NCBI GenBank assembly: GCA_033675265.1
Contig: JAUJYZ010000133.1
Location: 479,501 to 543,500 of the forward strand
Origin: Actinostola sp. cb2023
Lineage: Eukaryota; Cnidaria; Anthozoa; Actiniaria; Actinostolidae
Direction of reading: 5' to 3'
Length of the DNA stretch: 64,000 bases
Within the stretch, counting starts at the first letter, position 1; every line of letters begins with the position of its first letter. Position numbers and translations under genes: made by a program. Shown here in pieces: positions 26,301 through 40,783 of the stretch. Below the pieces are notes generated by a model, which made no database searches, was not told the DNA's origin, and saw only the letters and a program-made list of their open reading frames with translations.

Positions 26301-29300
26301 CAAGTTGACTTCTGTGTTCACGTTTAGCTGCTTTCTTTATAGAACTATATTCCAACTTAAACTGTAATTACACATTTTGTTGATGTTAATTGACTTGAGA
26401 ATCCTGTTTTGTTGTGGAAAAGGCCTGTAATTGTAAAAGACGCGTGTTATTATCTGTGATATGATGAAAATGCAAACAACACACTTCCTGCCATCCCAAA
26501 ATCTTATTTCCTGTTGTAGCCTAATATGCAAATGAACTGGTCTAGAACTGAATTGTAGATTGATTAATTGCGGGCAGTTGACATTTCATCTCTGACGGCC
26601 AAAGAGAATAACGTACACTGTACTTCACCATGTGATCGACGTCGCTTCTTCCTCCGCTTTTATCTCGCTGTAAGAACTCTACAGTTTCATCCTTTCTCAA
26701 ATTGCCATCAGGAAAGTCTCTAATTTCATACTGGCAGCTTAAACCTTTTTCTTGGACTTTTATGTTTTTATCCAACTTAACATATTCAATGAAAACTTGT
26801 GCCTGCTTACTGTTCTTCAGAAAGCCTCAGAAATACATCTGTAAGTGTTTAAAATAGAATTCTTATTTATTATATTATATTGTGGGTTCACAAACTGTTT
26901 CAGTTAGGAACTCAAGGTACCTATTTTTTTCTTCGTTTTAGATTCTACCCTCCATGATCCTCGAAAGCGAGAGAGCCACCAAGATGTTGCCAAGGACGGT
27001 CTTCCTACGACAACAGGTATATTGTATTTAAGAACGAGTGATAAATTCACATTAGGAATTCCATAAACTTCATTGTGAAATAATCATGAAAATAATGTTC
27101 TATAAGCCTGAATATCACACATAAGTTCAATATTCTCATTATTAGTATTTTTATTTGTTGTGATATAGAAAATAACTTGCCGACTTTTAGTTCTATTTTA
27201 TGCTTTCCCCGATGCTATAATCAATTATTTTGAGGGGATTTCTAGTCCTTACAAGTGTTTAAAACCTTGTGGGTTCAGAATAATAGTCGTCCTTGCCGTC
27301 ACCTGACATAATATCAGTTATCTTGTTCATCTATACACTGTGTTAAATAACCAACTAACAGTGTTGATGGCACGTTTTCGTCCTCCTTTTTTAATAAACG
27401 CGACTCTCGTATTTGTCTAAAAACACCTCTTACTAGACGTGCTTGAAACCTATATTTTATATTTTGACATCACTAGAAATTATTCATACTTTTTGATTCT
27501 CATATACACTGTATAACTCACAGCAGTGTATCGATCGGTTTGTTGTTATGAATATATTCCGAGCTACAAAGCACAGTACTGCCCAGTATAAATTTTATAG
27601 GAACCACATTCTCTTAATTATTTTAAAGCGGATTTCTTGTGAATGAATATAATCTTCTTCTTTTTTTAAACTGTTACTCAATATGGTAGGGATTTATAAA
27701 GTACAGTCACTTGTATCTGACCACATTAATGCAGTAATACATTATACTGCTGTCTTATTCTAGGTTAAAATACATCAAAAAATGAATAAATTCATTACTT
27801 TTGGATCTAACTGGCCAAAGTGAGCATCTGTGACATTTCGTGAAATTGTATGTTGACTTTTTTGTTTGAATAACGGAAGTCGTATCATATTCATATTTGA
27901 AATCAGTTGAGGACTCAAGCTTTCTGACATGTTTGTGGGATATATATCATACACTAAATGTACCATCAAGTACGATTGAGTTTAGATATTCAAAAAATAT
28001 TTTCCACTTGTAGTCTAGTATACTTCCTTTCAATTATTAATTTTGTGTTTAATTTACTAGAATAATTCATATTCTAAATAGGCTTTCAAGGACTTTGACA
28101 TCTGCACTTAATGTAATTGCTTATTAACATGATTTAAGTTTTCTAGAAGTCTGTATAATGATCAGATTATTTTCTTTTAGGACATAAATAACTATCGTAA
28201 GTTCAGAAAAAATATATTTAAATCTAATTTTAAAAACTGCACGTTTTTTTCCATTTCTGATCATTATTCAATCCATTTGTCCAAGGAATTAGGGACTGAA
28301 TAAGTAAATAAAATAAGGATATTTTAAAAAGCTTGACAGCTAGGTGATATTATACTCTTCAAAAAGAGAAACACAGTTGTACTGTACTCTGTGTTGCTAC
28401 AATATTCAAACAATGTTCTGTATATAATACTTTAATTTTTGGAGAGCTCTTTAATTAAGACAAAAATAAATGCACAGATACAGTTGTACTCTGTGTAATG
28501 CTACAATATTCAAACAATGTTCTGTATATAATACTTTAATTTTTGGAGAGCTCTTTAATTAAGACAAAAATAAATGCACAGATACAGTTGTACTCTGTGT
28601 TGCTACAATATTCAAACAATGTTCTGTGCGTTATTTTAATTTTTGGAGAGCTCTTTAAAGACAAAAATAAATGCACAGATACAGTTCTGTTGTATCTCTG
28701 TGTTGCTACAATATTCAAACAATGTTCTGTGTATTACTTTAATTTTTGGAGAGCTCTTTAAAGACAAAAATAAATGCACAGATACAGTTGTACTCTGTGT
28801 TGCTACAATATTCAAACAATGTTCTGTGCGTTACTTTAATTTTTGGAGAGCTCTTTAAGGTACCAGGGGACCTTCGTGACACTGTTCACTGAAAGCCGCG
28901 TAGCGCGCTAACCACTCGTCCAACATGTATAAAAGTATACATTTTCTTAAAGCTGAATAAATGCAGATTCTAAATATGCTGGAGATTATTTCCTATTTTG
29001 TAAATATTTTTTGTTATTGCACATTTTAGAAAATTCGACCGGCCTTGTTCAAAGAGAATTTTGCACGCGGGAATTCAATCGATTTTTAAACGGAAATTGC
29101 CATTGTAATGAACGCACGTTGTTTTAAAAAACTGTGTCTCCGATTTCCGATAAACGCTTTTGTTGAGGAGATATTTGATGTCAAAGTTCATTAATGTGTT
29201 TTTAAGCGATTTACACATAAATCATCAAATAACTTTTAAACGAGGCAACGTATCAAAAATCGGAGACACGGTTTTTTTAGAACAACGTTTGCTCATTACA

Positions 29301-32300
29301 ATGGCACTTTCCGTTTAGAAATCGATTGAATTCCCGCGTGCAAAATTCTCTTTGAACAAGGCCGGTCGAATTTTCTAAAATGTGCAATAACAAAAAATAT
29401 TTACAAAATAGGAAATAATCTCCAGCATATTTAGAATCTGCATTTATTCAGCTTTAAGAAAATGTATACTTTTATACATGTTGGACGAGTGGTTAGTGCG
29501 CTACGCGGCTTTCAGTGAACAGTGTCACGAAGGTCCCCTGGTACCTTAAAGACAAAAATAAATGCACAGATACAGTTCTGTTATACCTCTGTGTTGCTAC
29601 AATATTCAAACAATGTTCTAACCGTTACTTGTACGGTGAACTATCCCTTCAAAATATAAAAAGAAATGCACAGATCGTGTAGATTTTTATCACGACAGTA
29701 TTCAATTGATCTTCTATGTATGTCTTCCTTTTTGGGGTTCCTTGTTTTTGTTGTTGTAAGAGTAATTTATTATTTGCTTTCAGTGTGGGCTGATGTATAG
29801 TCACACGCGTAGGCTGTGTTGACAGGCAGAAGTTTGATCAAACGTGTCTGACTAGAAATTGAAATTGCACCTTACAATAGAAGTCAGTATAGAATTACTC
29901 CAGTAATCAGAATATTAAGCAATTAAAAGTTTTGCATACAAAGAAATAATAATAATTTCAACAAATAAAAATAAAGCACGACCACCTATATCTAAAATGT
30001 GAACAAAAATAAAGAGGAAAATATAATTTCTAAAATTAAAAATAAAGCACGACCACCTATAACTAAAATGTGAACAAAAATAAAGAGGAAAAAATAATTT
30101 CTAAAATAAAAATAAAGCATGATCATGACCACCTATAACTAAAATGTGAACAAAAATAAAGAGGAAAAAAAATAGTTTCTAAAATTAAAAATAAAGCACG
30201 ACCACCTATAACTAAAATGTGAACAAAAATAAAGAGGGAAAAAATAAATTTCTAATAATTTCACCAAAAAGGCGCGGTAATAAATAAAGCGCGACAATTT
30301 CAGATTGTTGCGTTGCAAGTTGCAAAGCAATGTTTCTCGTCGTTCGCGCAAAAAAATTAAATTTTCGGAAAAACTTTGTTGCATGAAGTAGAAAGAGCTT
30401 CTACTTTGCGCAACAAAGGTTTGCAACCTGCAAAAAAAATGTGTTGCGCGACCACGGTGGTAATACGAGAAACATTGCTTTGCGACTTGCAACGCAACAA
30501 TGTTGCGCGACAAGTTGCACGTTACTACACCTTAACTAAAATGTGAACAAAAATAAAGAGGAAAAAAAAAAAGTAATTTCAAAAAATAAAAATAAAGCAC
30601 GACCACCTATAATAACTAAAATGTGAAAAACAAATAGAGCGAAAAAATATGAAAACGTCAATCAAACAGTTTTCACGACAATAGACAAATTCGGCTAACG
30701 AATTCAAAACCTTTGGGAATAAGAGCTTTTTGTTCCAAACATTTCCATTTCATTATCATGTCAATGCTCTACTGAAATCGAAATACAACAGAGAAAGAAT
30801 CATATTCCCAAAAGGTTTGTAATGGGTCAAAGAATGTAAACAGTGCGTTAGCCGATTTGGTCTATCACAGCACATTTTCCCGGAGTAGTCTAATTCAAGA
30901 AGGAGTTTCAAGCCTTTTTTGAATTCGTTTTGATGGAGAGTTATAATGTTAAAGCAGAGAGGCATGTCTACAAAAGGTATTGCTGATATACTTTGCGTGA
31001 GCGAAACATTCGTAAGAAAAGTAATTCGACTGTACGAAAACACAGCCGACGTAAAAGATCCTCCGCGGAGAAAGTCCAAGGCACGAACGATTACAGGTAA
31101 AGAAAATGCCATTTTCTAAATGTGAACTGCTTCTGTTTATCTGTCTACATGCAGCTTTGATTGTTCCTCATTTAGCAACCGAAATTCGACTCATTCGCCG
31201 GGTGATTGAGGACAATCCAAAACTTAATTTTATGTCAAATGGGATATGCACGTGGAAATGTGCTGTGATTGTCATGGAAACTGTTTGATTGACGTCCACC
31301 AAAAGTCAACTTTGTTGCCCAGACAAATGTACCTTTCAGCGCTTGTTACTGAGAACGAGTGTAAAACTAAAATGTGAAGGAAAAAAAAGAGATAAGAGAG
31401 AAAAATTATTAATTTCAAAAAATTAAAATAAAGCACGACCACCTATAACTAAAATGTGAACAAAAATAGAGGAAAAAATTAGTAGTTTCAAAAAATTAAA
31501 ATAAAGCACGGCCACCTATAACTAAAATGTGAACAAACATAGAGGAAAAACAATAGTAGTTTCAAAAAATAAAAATAAAGCACGACCACCTATAACTAAA
31601 ATGTGAACAAACATAGAGGAAAAACAATAGTAGTTTCAAAAAGTAAAAATAAAGCACGGCCACCAATTAATAACTAAAATGTGAAGAAAGAAAAAAAATT
31701 CAAAAAATTCAAACAAAAGAACTAGGCAGCCTGCTTTGCAGACGTTTATGTTGAGAGAAAAGCGAATCAACTAAGACGTCTGCAAAGGAGGCTACAAAAG
31801 AACTTGATCGTCCAAAATGCCTACATAGTTTGTACAAGTCGGTATGCCATTACATTTTCCTGTCTTTTTATTTCTGTTCAAGCAAAATAAGAGAAAAAAG
31901 ATGAATGAAAAATTGAACATTTATTTTTTTGTTACTGAGTACATTATTTAGTATTTTCAGGAAGAATATGTTTGTAAATACAAAATCATTATTACATAAA
32001 TATTTAATAACTTCCAACCAACATACTTTTATTTAATTACAATATGAGGTAGAGAACACCCAATGACAGTACCGTGTAGTTAGTAATGCCTTTGTTTATA
32101 ATTATCATTACAGTATCTATGTTCCATTTTACAATAGTATCACTTGGACTGTGGTATTTAAAGGTGATTATACTCTTCATAATGTCTGATTCAAGTTACA
32201 ATTTCTGCAGTACCATACACAAGGTATTATAATCGCCAAGCTTGACGACATATTATGCTCTAAGGTTAGCATTAATTAAGGGGGAAATAGTACTGATACT

Positions 32301-35300
32301 ATACTAATGCACCTGGTGAATTGAAATTGTTTATAAATTCCTTGAATAAGAATATTTTTAGGAAGATATTTCACCATCTTGTCTATCATTTCTAGTATAC
32401 GGCAACAGAACATAATATAATTTATTATACTCTTCCAAAAATGGAATCTAGAGAAGATATTTTGAAAATGGTTAGCAACACAGAGGTATCTGTGCATTTC
32501 TCTTTTTTTGTAAGAGTTTTCCCAAGAAAGTAACGCATAAAAAATCGTTTGAATATTGTAGCAATTAAAGAGCCGATCTGTACATTTCTTTTTCTTTTTA
32601 TCTTTTTTATTTCATACTTACTATAAGTTGCAGCTGGATATTATTTAGAATGTTTATAAAGTCCTTCTGGAATATTCTTTGGGTGTTTTATGAATATATC
32701 TCACCATGCCAATTGTGCACACTGTATATGTTGTCTGTGTGTCTGTCTTTGATATATTGAGTCTTTGTAAGTTTAATATGCATCCAATAATTTAACAAAT
32801 AATCCATTTTTTCAAAATTGTAGCAACACAGAGATGTGCATTTTATTTTTTCTCTGAAGAGCTCTCCAAAAAGTATCACATGAAAGATTGTTTGAATACT
32901 GTAAAGAGCCGATCTGTGCGTTTCATTTCTGACAATTTGGTTTTTTTTGAAGAGCTCTCCAAAACCATAGCACACAGAACATTGTTTGAATATTGTAGCA
33001 ATACAGAGGTATCTGTGCGTTTCTCTTTCTTAAAGAGTTCTTCCATTAAATTAACGCACAGAACATTGTTTGAATATTGTAGCAACACAGAGGTATCTGT
33101 GTGTCTCTTCCAATAAAGTAACACATCGAAGATTGGTTGAAATTATATAATAACAATAATAATGATAATTAGCAATTATTGGACGAGGTCGAGCAAAATA
33201 TTGTGATTTCACACATAATTATTTGCCTCTGCCTTTGGCATCGGCAAATAATTATCTTCTTGCCACTGACAAATCACAATATTTTGCAAAAACTGAGTTC
33301 AATAATTGTTTTATCATTCACGTTATTTTCTCTCACCTAAATATAAAGCAACAACTCTGAAAAAAAAATCGAGCTGCCATATATTGTCGAGGAGAATGAA
33401 AGCACTTATTTGTAGGAAGTTATCTGCAGTGACGTAGTCGTCTCTCGACTAATGAATATCCCGGAGAAAATAATGTGAATGATAAATAATAAATATTTTT
33501 ATAGCAGCTATACAGTTGCACAACAAAGCAAAATATAATGTGAACTTACAGCAACTAAGATAAATATAATATAATTATTATATCTGTTGATGTTGTTTTA
33601 GAATAGTAATATAATAATAATAATAATAATAAGTAGACTGAGGTAATCATACGGTTTCGAGTTCAATTTGGAAATAATTTGCACGAGCATGTTTTTCAAA
33701 GAGTATCAAAGCTCTTTGAAAAACACATGAGTGCAAATTATTCCAAATTAAACGAGAAATCATATGATTACCAATTAATAATATTCATGAAAAAAAAGTA
33801 ATTTGCACTGCAGTCCAAATTACTTTTCAACTGCACTGCTCTATTCAATCAGAATCGAGTATTTTTTTCATGTATGTTATTATAATAATAATAATAATAA
33901 CAACAATAACAACACTAAACTGATATATTTTGTCGTAGGACTTAAATTGCCTATATCATACAATATTAAACTCTTGGCGTATTATGATCAATAATTATAG
34001 CAACTTTATTTAACGAGGGTAGCACATGACAGTTTACATTGATTAACTAGTGGTCCTCAATAAGCCAGTTTAAGAATTTAAGAGTCTAAGATTATGCCCC
34101 GTTCACACCGAGGCTAAAACACTTGTTAACCCTTTGACTCCCACGGCGCCCGAAACCGCCCGTAAAAATCGATACTGCTTTTAAAAATTCAAACTTTCTG
34201 AATTTTCGTAACATCGATCTCCTGACCAGTTTTTAGTGACAACTAGATAACTCTTCAAATTTTAACTTCAAGTAAACTGACTTACAGGTCCGATTTCTGG
34301 GCACTAGTTCAATTTATTTTTCATAGAAATCAAAAATGCGCGTTTTTGACGCAATTTTACACCTCGAAAATGAACGACATTTGACTTGGATTTTCTTCCA
34401 AAATACATCCTTCCGAAACAAAACGCCACTTTCTCGGCAAACTTCCATCTCTCTTCTTGATATAGTCATGAATTTTTCACTCTCTCTTCCTTAGCTTGCA
34501 GAACAATAGCCATTTCCTTAGGGACCACTTTCGCTAACACGTGTTTTCCTTCTGCACGCCCGAAAAGGATGCCGGGAAACATCCGGGAATTTCGGCATAG
34601 ATCTCCCCGAATATCCCTTTTTTAAGAATATATAGAGTGTCGAGCCACTCGGTCCTACAGGCAAAATATTGCACCGGTTGCATTCTTTACAAGTCCAAAG
34701 TCGCCAAAAATGCCTTTGTAGGTCGTGGAATCCACCACAGAAAGACCAGAGAGACGATTTCACACTTGAGTCCGCCATTTTGAATTTCGAAACGGCAAGG
34801 TCGAAATGTGTTCGTGAATTCGTATCTAAACTCCTGATTTCTTCCAGGAGAACGGTCTCTACCACACCAGTCAAGCTTAATGATGCTGTCCTGGGGGCTT
34901 CTGTGGTGAATAATGGCTATAAACACTCTAAAAATGCAAAATAGTCCACTCCTAGCAGCTACGAACTCCTGTCCCTCGTGGCGATCCATGACAAGAGAAA
35001 GATTACGTCAGAACCTGAGCCCGTGGGCTTTCAGAACTGTCAAGATTTCCATGGAAACCCCTTATATGGAATCGAAATTTCCTATGACGTGATTAGGTCC
35101 AGAAAATCGCTAAAAAACTCAAAAATCTCTGGGTGTCAAAGGGTTAAAGTGGTTTAACTAAACAGGTTTAGAAAATTATCTACGTTTGTGCCAAACGCTA
35201 CAAATCCTTTGGCTCAAAACTGCTGGTAAACTGTCCTTTGTGTTGCACAGTATAAATACCAGATAGTTTGATTCTTGTGAAATTAGATGCGCTCAGATTA

Positions 35301-38300
35301 TAGAAGCTAGAAAAACCCAGTTTAACTAAACAAGTTAATTACATCCATTTTGAAATCACTAGCATTTCCTGTAATCTGATTGGTTAAAAATGGTGCGATT
35401 TATTCCCAAATCGCACCTTTTTAATAAATCGCACCTTTTTGAGCTCTAAATCGCACCAATTTGAACATCCAATGAAATTGCAGGAACAACATAAAACAAG
35501 CAATCAGAACACAGGGGGAAAAAAAATGAAAAAAAAATGAACAGGAAAGACTTTGGATTTTACCACAACAAATCTATCATATTTTACAAAACAAATGGTG
35601 ACTTTTTCAACTTACAGTTTTTTATTGTTGACTATTCCCTCTTTCAAGCTGAAGAGGTACTGAATGTGAATGATTATCCGTCATTTGACATCCATTTGCA
35701 TTCAGAAAATGCAGAATAAACCACCAAAACAGGACCAAAACAAGCGAACAAGATCCGGTAACTCCTAGTCGTAGCGAGTCCATTCCTGAATTTGCGATTG
35801 GAAAAACAGTTCGAGTTTCTAGTAATTCTACACAAGCCAAGATATTGATGAATTAAAGTCTCGGGCCATTAACAATAAGACTAAAACCGTTCCACAAAGC
35901 AATGGCTTTCTGTGTTTGAAAATTGGTGCAAGACGTCCAACAATCTTGAAATTGAAATCAACATTGACAACAAAATGGCGCCTGTTGTAGATTTGACCTC
36001 GACAAGACTCTCACTCGATCAGTTCTATGCAGAAGTCAAACGCAAGGACGGCGAAGACAATGGGCCACAATCTCTAAGAATTGTTCAGAGTGCCATTGAG
36101 CATCGTTTGAAGTAGAATAATTATCCTGTAAGCGTAGTATTTACTGTAAAATGTCCAGTGAATTTCATGGCTCGGCAAATCCTCAACACGAAGGTCATAC
36201 GACAGCAGGGCAAGTGATCCCAAAACTGCACCAGCTGTACGTTCAATTACTACTCAAAAGAACAACCAGCAACGGTAAAAAAGCGATGTTGGGCTTTTGT
36301 CTGTGATTCTAACGACGAGAAAGAGAATAAAGAAGGACTTTTGTACCAAGTGTCGAGTAGATTGTACGTTCAACTGACTTTGCATGTGCTCAATCGTTCA
36401 ATGCGCACTACTCGTCACGTGACATTTTGCTGTAAATATTAAAATCGTTGTTTATGTTTTCCGGTATCGAATGAGTGTAAATTTCAAAATGGATATAATT
36501 AAGTGGTAATTGAACTTCGTGTCGTGCAATTTTGGTCTGAAATCAAACTTGCAATTACAAATCGCACTCCCGCTACGCGGTCGTGCGATTTTGTAATCGC
36601 GCGTTTGATTTCAGACCAAATTGCACTCCACTCAGTTCAATTACCATTATGAATGAGGCATAAGGTTCAGTGCGCATGCGATTTTATCCCGATTATATCA
36701 CCTTCTTTTGTTAACGTTTGTGTTATTTTTAAATAACAAAAGAAGATGATAAATTCGGGTTAAAATTGCATGCGCACTGCATGAACCTTATACTAAAAAA
36801 ACTACAATAACAATAGAGTCGTTTTCGTATGAGTGAGAAACCTACGGTACGGAGTTACGGTCACGGTACGGAATCAAAGACATTGTATTCAACCAATCAC
36901 AGCGTGCAAAATCATCGCTCAACCAATCAGAATGCTTGGATACGGCATGATGATGGCGCGATACGGTCACGCTACGGCACGAACCGTACCGTAGGGACAC
37001 CTTCAATTAGTAAGAGAAAGAAAGAAAACAAACAAACATAAGAAGGAAACAAACTTAAATGTTTATTAATAAAGATATTAGCCAGAATGAAAGTAATACA
37101 TACAATATGAGCAAGTGAGACATCCCATACATGTACATATCAGACACAAATAATGACAGGTATATATTACTCATCATATAGTTTACACAGATGTATAACA
37201 TCATGTTCTACTATAATTTTCAAGATACTAGTAAGTTTGGCCGAGAAAATCAAAGTTAAAGTCTATGCAAATGAAGACGATTTTGTATCAGAAATACAAG
37301 TTCTGCGTGATTTCTATTGTATGGTCCTCATGAATTATTAGGGAGTTTAAGATTTGCAAAACCTACGACGGCGACGTCAACCGGAAGTGTCAACTTTTGT
37401 TCGGGGTTTCGTACATTAGAGATTTAGTCCAAGCCTAAGCCTGTGAGGTTACTTCATCCACAAGGAATACCAAAGGTACGGTTGACGTCGCCATCGTAGG
37501 TTTTGCAAATCTTAAAATCCCTATTAATGAATATGATAATGTTTAATACTAGTCATAACAATATTATTGCATTAATGAAGGTCAGAACGGTGACCTTGGT
37601 GACAGTATGGAATAATAATAAATTGTAACTATGTTTTTCGATGTAGATGTTGAAATTCCAAATGCGAAGGATATACTGACATCACCTGACCGAGAGATCA
37701 GAGTTATCAAGCTTAGAAAAGAACCATTTAAAGGACTTGGTAAGAACAAACTAAAATGATTGGTCTTGTTTAATAATAACTAGACGCTCATTGAGCGATC
37801 AGAGTCATCAAGCTTAGAAAAGAACCTTTTAAAGGACTTGGTAAGAACAAACTAAAATGATTGGTCTTGTTATAATAATAAATAATAACAGTTTTATTAA
37901 AACCAATATAATTACACAATTATTGTTATTAGTGCAATGCAGTTCAGTCTTAGTGTTTTGTAGTTCAGTAACTCTTGACTACAAAGAACAACAAGGTTGT
38001 TGTGAACAAATGCGATAGTGTAGGTGCTTCAAGTTGTGGTAGTGGTGATAATGTTGATGATGGTGGTGGTGGTGTTGGTGATGATGGGTGGTGGTGGTGG
38101 TAGTGGTGGTGGTGGTGGTGGTGATGATGGTGGTGGTGCTGGTGGTGGTGGTGATGGTGCTGGTAGTGGTAGTGGTAGTGGTGGTGTTGATGATAATGAT
38201 GGTAGTGGTAGTGGTGGTGTTGATGATAATGATGGTGCTGGTAGTGATAGTGGTGGTGGTGATGATAATGATGGTGCTGGTGCTGGTAGTGATAGTGGTG

Positions 38301-40735
38301 GTGGTGATGATAATGATGGTGCTGGTAGTGATAGTGGTGGTGGTGATGATAATGATTGTGCTGGTAGTGATAGTGGTGGTGGTGATGATAATGATGGTGC
38401 TGGTAGTGGTAGTGGTGGTGTTGATGATAATGATGGTAGTGGTAGTGGTAGTGGTGGTGTTGATGATGCTGATAATGATGCTGATGTGTGGCAGTGGTTA
38501 CGATGGTGATGATTATAATTGTGTCAAGTTATCTGGATATGCCAGTGGGCAAACAAAATAATAACATATAGGCCTTCACTGACGTGTATCACTGAGTGTA
38601 TGTTATCACATTTCAAATGACTATGAGTCCTACATATTTGCTGACAAACAAGTGGGAATTTGTAGCCATCGATAACTGTGATAATAATGGCAACAAACTA
38701 ATAAATTCATTCATCCATAAGCATTATATATGAGAACTTCCATTTGTCCCCTGGCTTACTCAGAAACCATTGCAAGTGATGTAATAAATAATAATAGACT
38801 TTATTAACGTGCGTTTAAGATCTAGTTTACAATGTGATAAAATGAGAGGGCCTGACTGGTTGCATGAAAGGTGAATAGCGCTATCCACCTGATAAAATTT
38901 ATTGGATAACTGCAACAGTTTTATCCGTTGGATAAGAGTTATCCGGTGGATAGCGCTAACCACCTTTCGTGCAACCGGGGCCTGGTGACCACCAACTCAT
39001 CTATTGTTGTATTGATGATGATGATTAGGCTGATGCTGATGACAATAAAGATGCTTAACTTACTTTCACATTCAGGTATAACAGTTCTTGGTGGTGAAAA
39101 CTCCAAGCGTTTAGATCTTGGTATCTATGTCAAGTCCATCACAGAGGGCGGAGCAGCAGCTAAAGATGGTAGACTTAAAGCTGGTGGGTTTAATTCTCAG
39201 ATGGATTCTCTTTCTGTCAGTGGCACTCTCAATGTACATACAGCTTATTTGATGGTTTGACAGATATTACAGATATTTTACGAGTTGCACAGTATTTTTC
39301 TGAATCCATAGGGCGAGGGAAAATACAAGCAATGAGTAAAATGTCTGCAAGTATTATCTCATGTCAATCCATCAAATACATGTAAGGGGTTTATTATTCC
39401 ACAATTGATTTTGTTTCTTTGTTTCCTGGAGCTGTTGAGCGCTATGTTGTTTGTGCACATGTGAGCTACTGTGTAATACACTGGCATATTTTGTGTGGTG
39501 ACCCTTGCCCTTATATGGTGAAATGACGCACAAGTGAAATATTAATTGCATATATTTATTGCCTTCTCAGTGGATTGTAATAAAGGGACTGATGGTTTAG
39601 TTGAATGAATATTAATCAGAAATCCTGGCCTGTAAATACATTGGTGGTTCTACTTATATTAATAATAATAATAATAATAATAGTAATAATAATAATAATA
39701 AGTTATTTATATTAAGGGTTTCCTTGTATGCAGGCATCAGATTAAATAAATTGTAGTGGCTTCATCTGCATTTAAAATTTGTTTAATGAACCAAGCTTTC
39801 GGCCATTGCGGCCATCTTCAGGGTTATGAAAGTACACAATTCCTACGTAGCTAACAGAAAGCGGTATCCATGGAATATTAACTGAACAGCGCGCGCTAAC
39901 TAGATTTTAAATAGAGCGCGAGCTAGGATCAAAGTAAAAACAACAAACTATACAAAGTTACTAAACATATATGAGTTACAGAATGAATAAATAAAGCAAA
40001 ATATGAATAAATGGATGGGTGGATGAAAGAATGAATGAACCAGTGAATGGATAAATGGGTGGGTAGATGAAAGAAAGAATGAATGAATGAACCAGTAAAT
40101 GGATAAATGGGTGGGTAGATGAAAGAATGAATGAATGAATGAACCAGTAAATGGATAAATGGATGGGTAAATGAAAGAATGAATCAGTAAATGGATCAGT
40201 AGATGAATGAATGAATAAATAAATGAATGAATGAATGAATGAACGAACGAACCAATTGATGGATAGGTAGATGAATAAATGAATAAAATAATGAATGAAT
40301 GATAAGTACAATTATCATATGACCCGTATTTCCCCGTGCGCGCGCTCTTAATAAAACCTTCGGAGAAAGTCACGTGATTGGGCAGATACGGATTTTTGGA
40401 GCTGGTCCGTACAAAGCCGTATCCGGCCCCGGCCCCGATTGTTGTCAGGAAATGTTTTATATTTTTTTTGCAAAAGTTATTTTTTAAATGTGGACGACTT
40501 GAAAAGTGAAAAAAAAAACTGAAAAAAAAATTGGTTCTTATCAGGAGTAATCGCGCATTTGTGTTCACTTTTCCTTGGCTGTGAATGATTTTAGTACCAA
40601 AATGGTCCATATGAAAGGGTCATATGATAAAATGCTTATTGACTGAGTTAGGTCGGGCCGGGACGGGAAAATATTTGGCTCTCGGTCATTCTGTACGGAC
40701 CTCGCTGCGCTCGGTCCGTACTTCCATGACCTCGA

Positions 40736-40783
<48 letters not shown>

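Larger units (their letters stand above)
29965..31715. repeat. 65-75-bp tandem array, interrupted by two insertions
   Basis: Units contain AATAAAGCACGACCACCTAT and AACTAAAATGTGAACAAAAA. They occupy 29965-30240, 30535-30640 and 31365-31690. The gaps hold the elements at 30255-30532 and 30655-31294. Confidence 0.9.

Noticed and set aside
28880..29520. tRNA-like stretch (GTGGTTAGTGCGCTACGCGG) in the foldback element arms
   Set aside because: It has an A-box-like word but no B box at a proper distance and no cloverleaf that I could draw. It belongs to the inverted repeat.
34518..34989. Overlapping frames of 91-118 codons on both strands within the TTAA element
   Set aside because: No recognisable motif, both strands equally open, and no transposase features.
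38024..38561. Gly/Asp-rich 161-codon and Val/Met-rich 157-codon frames
   Set aside because: Both translate the same GGT/GAT triplet repeat in different frames. No start context, splice site or domain.
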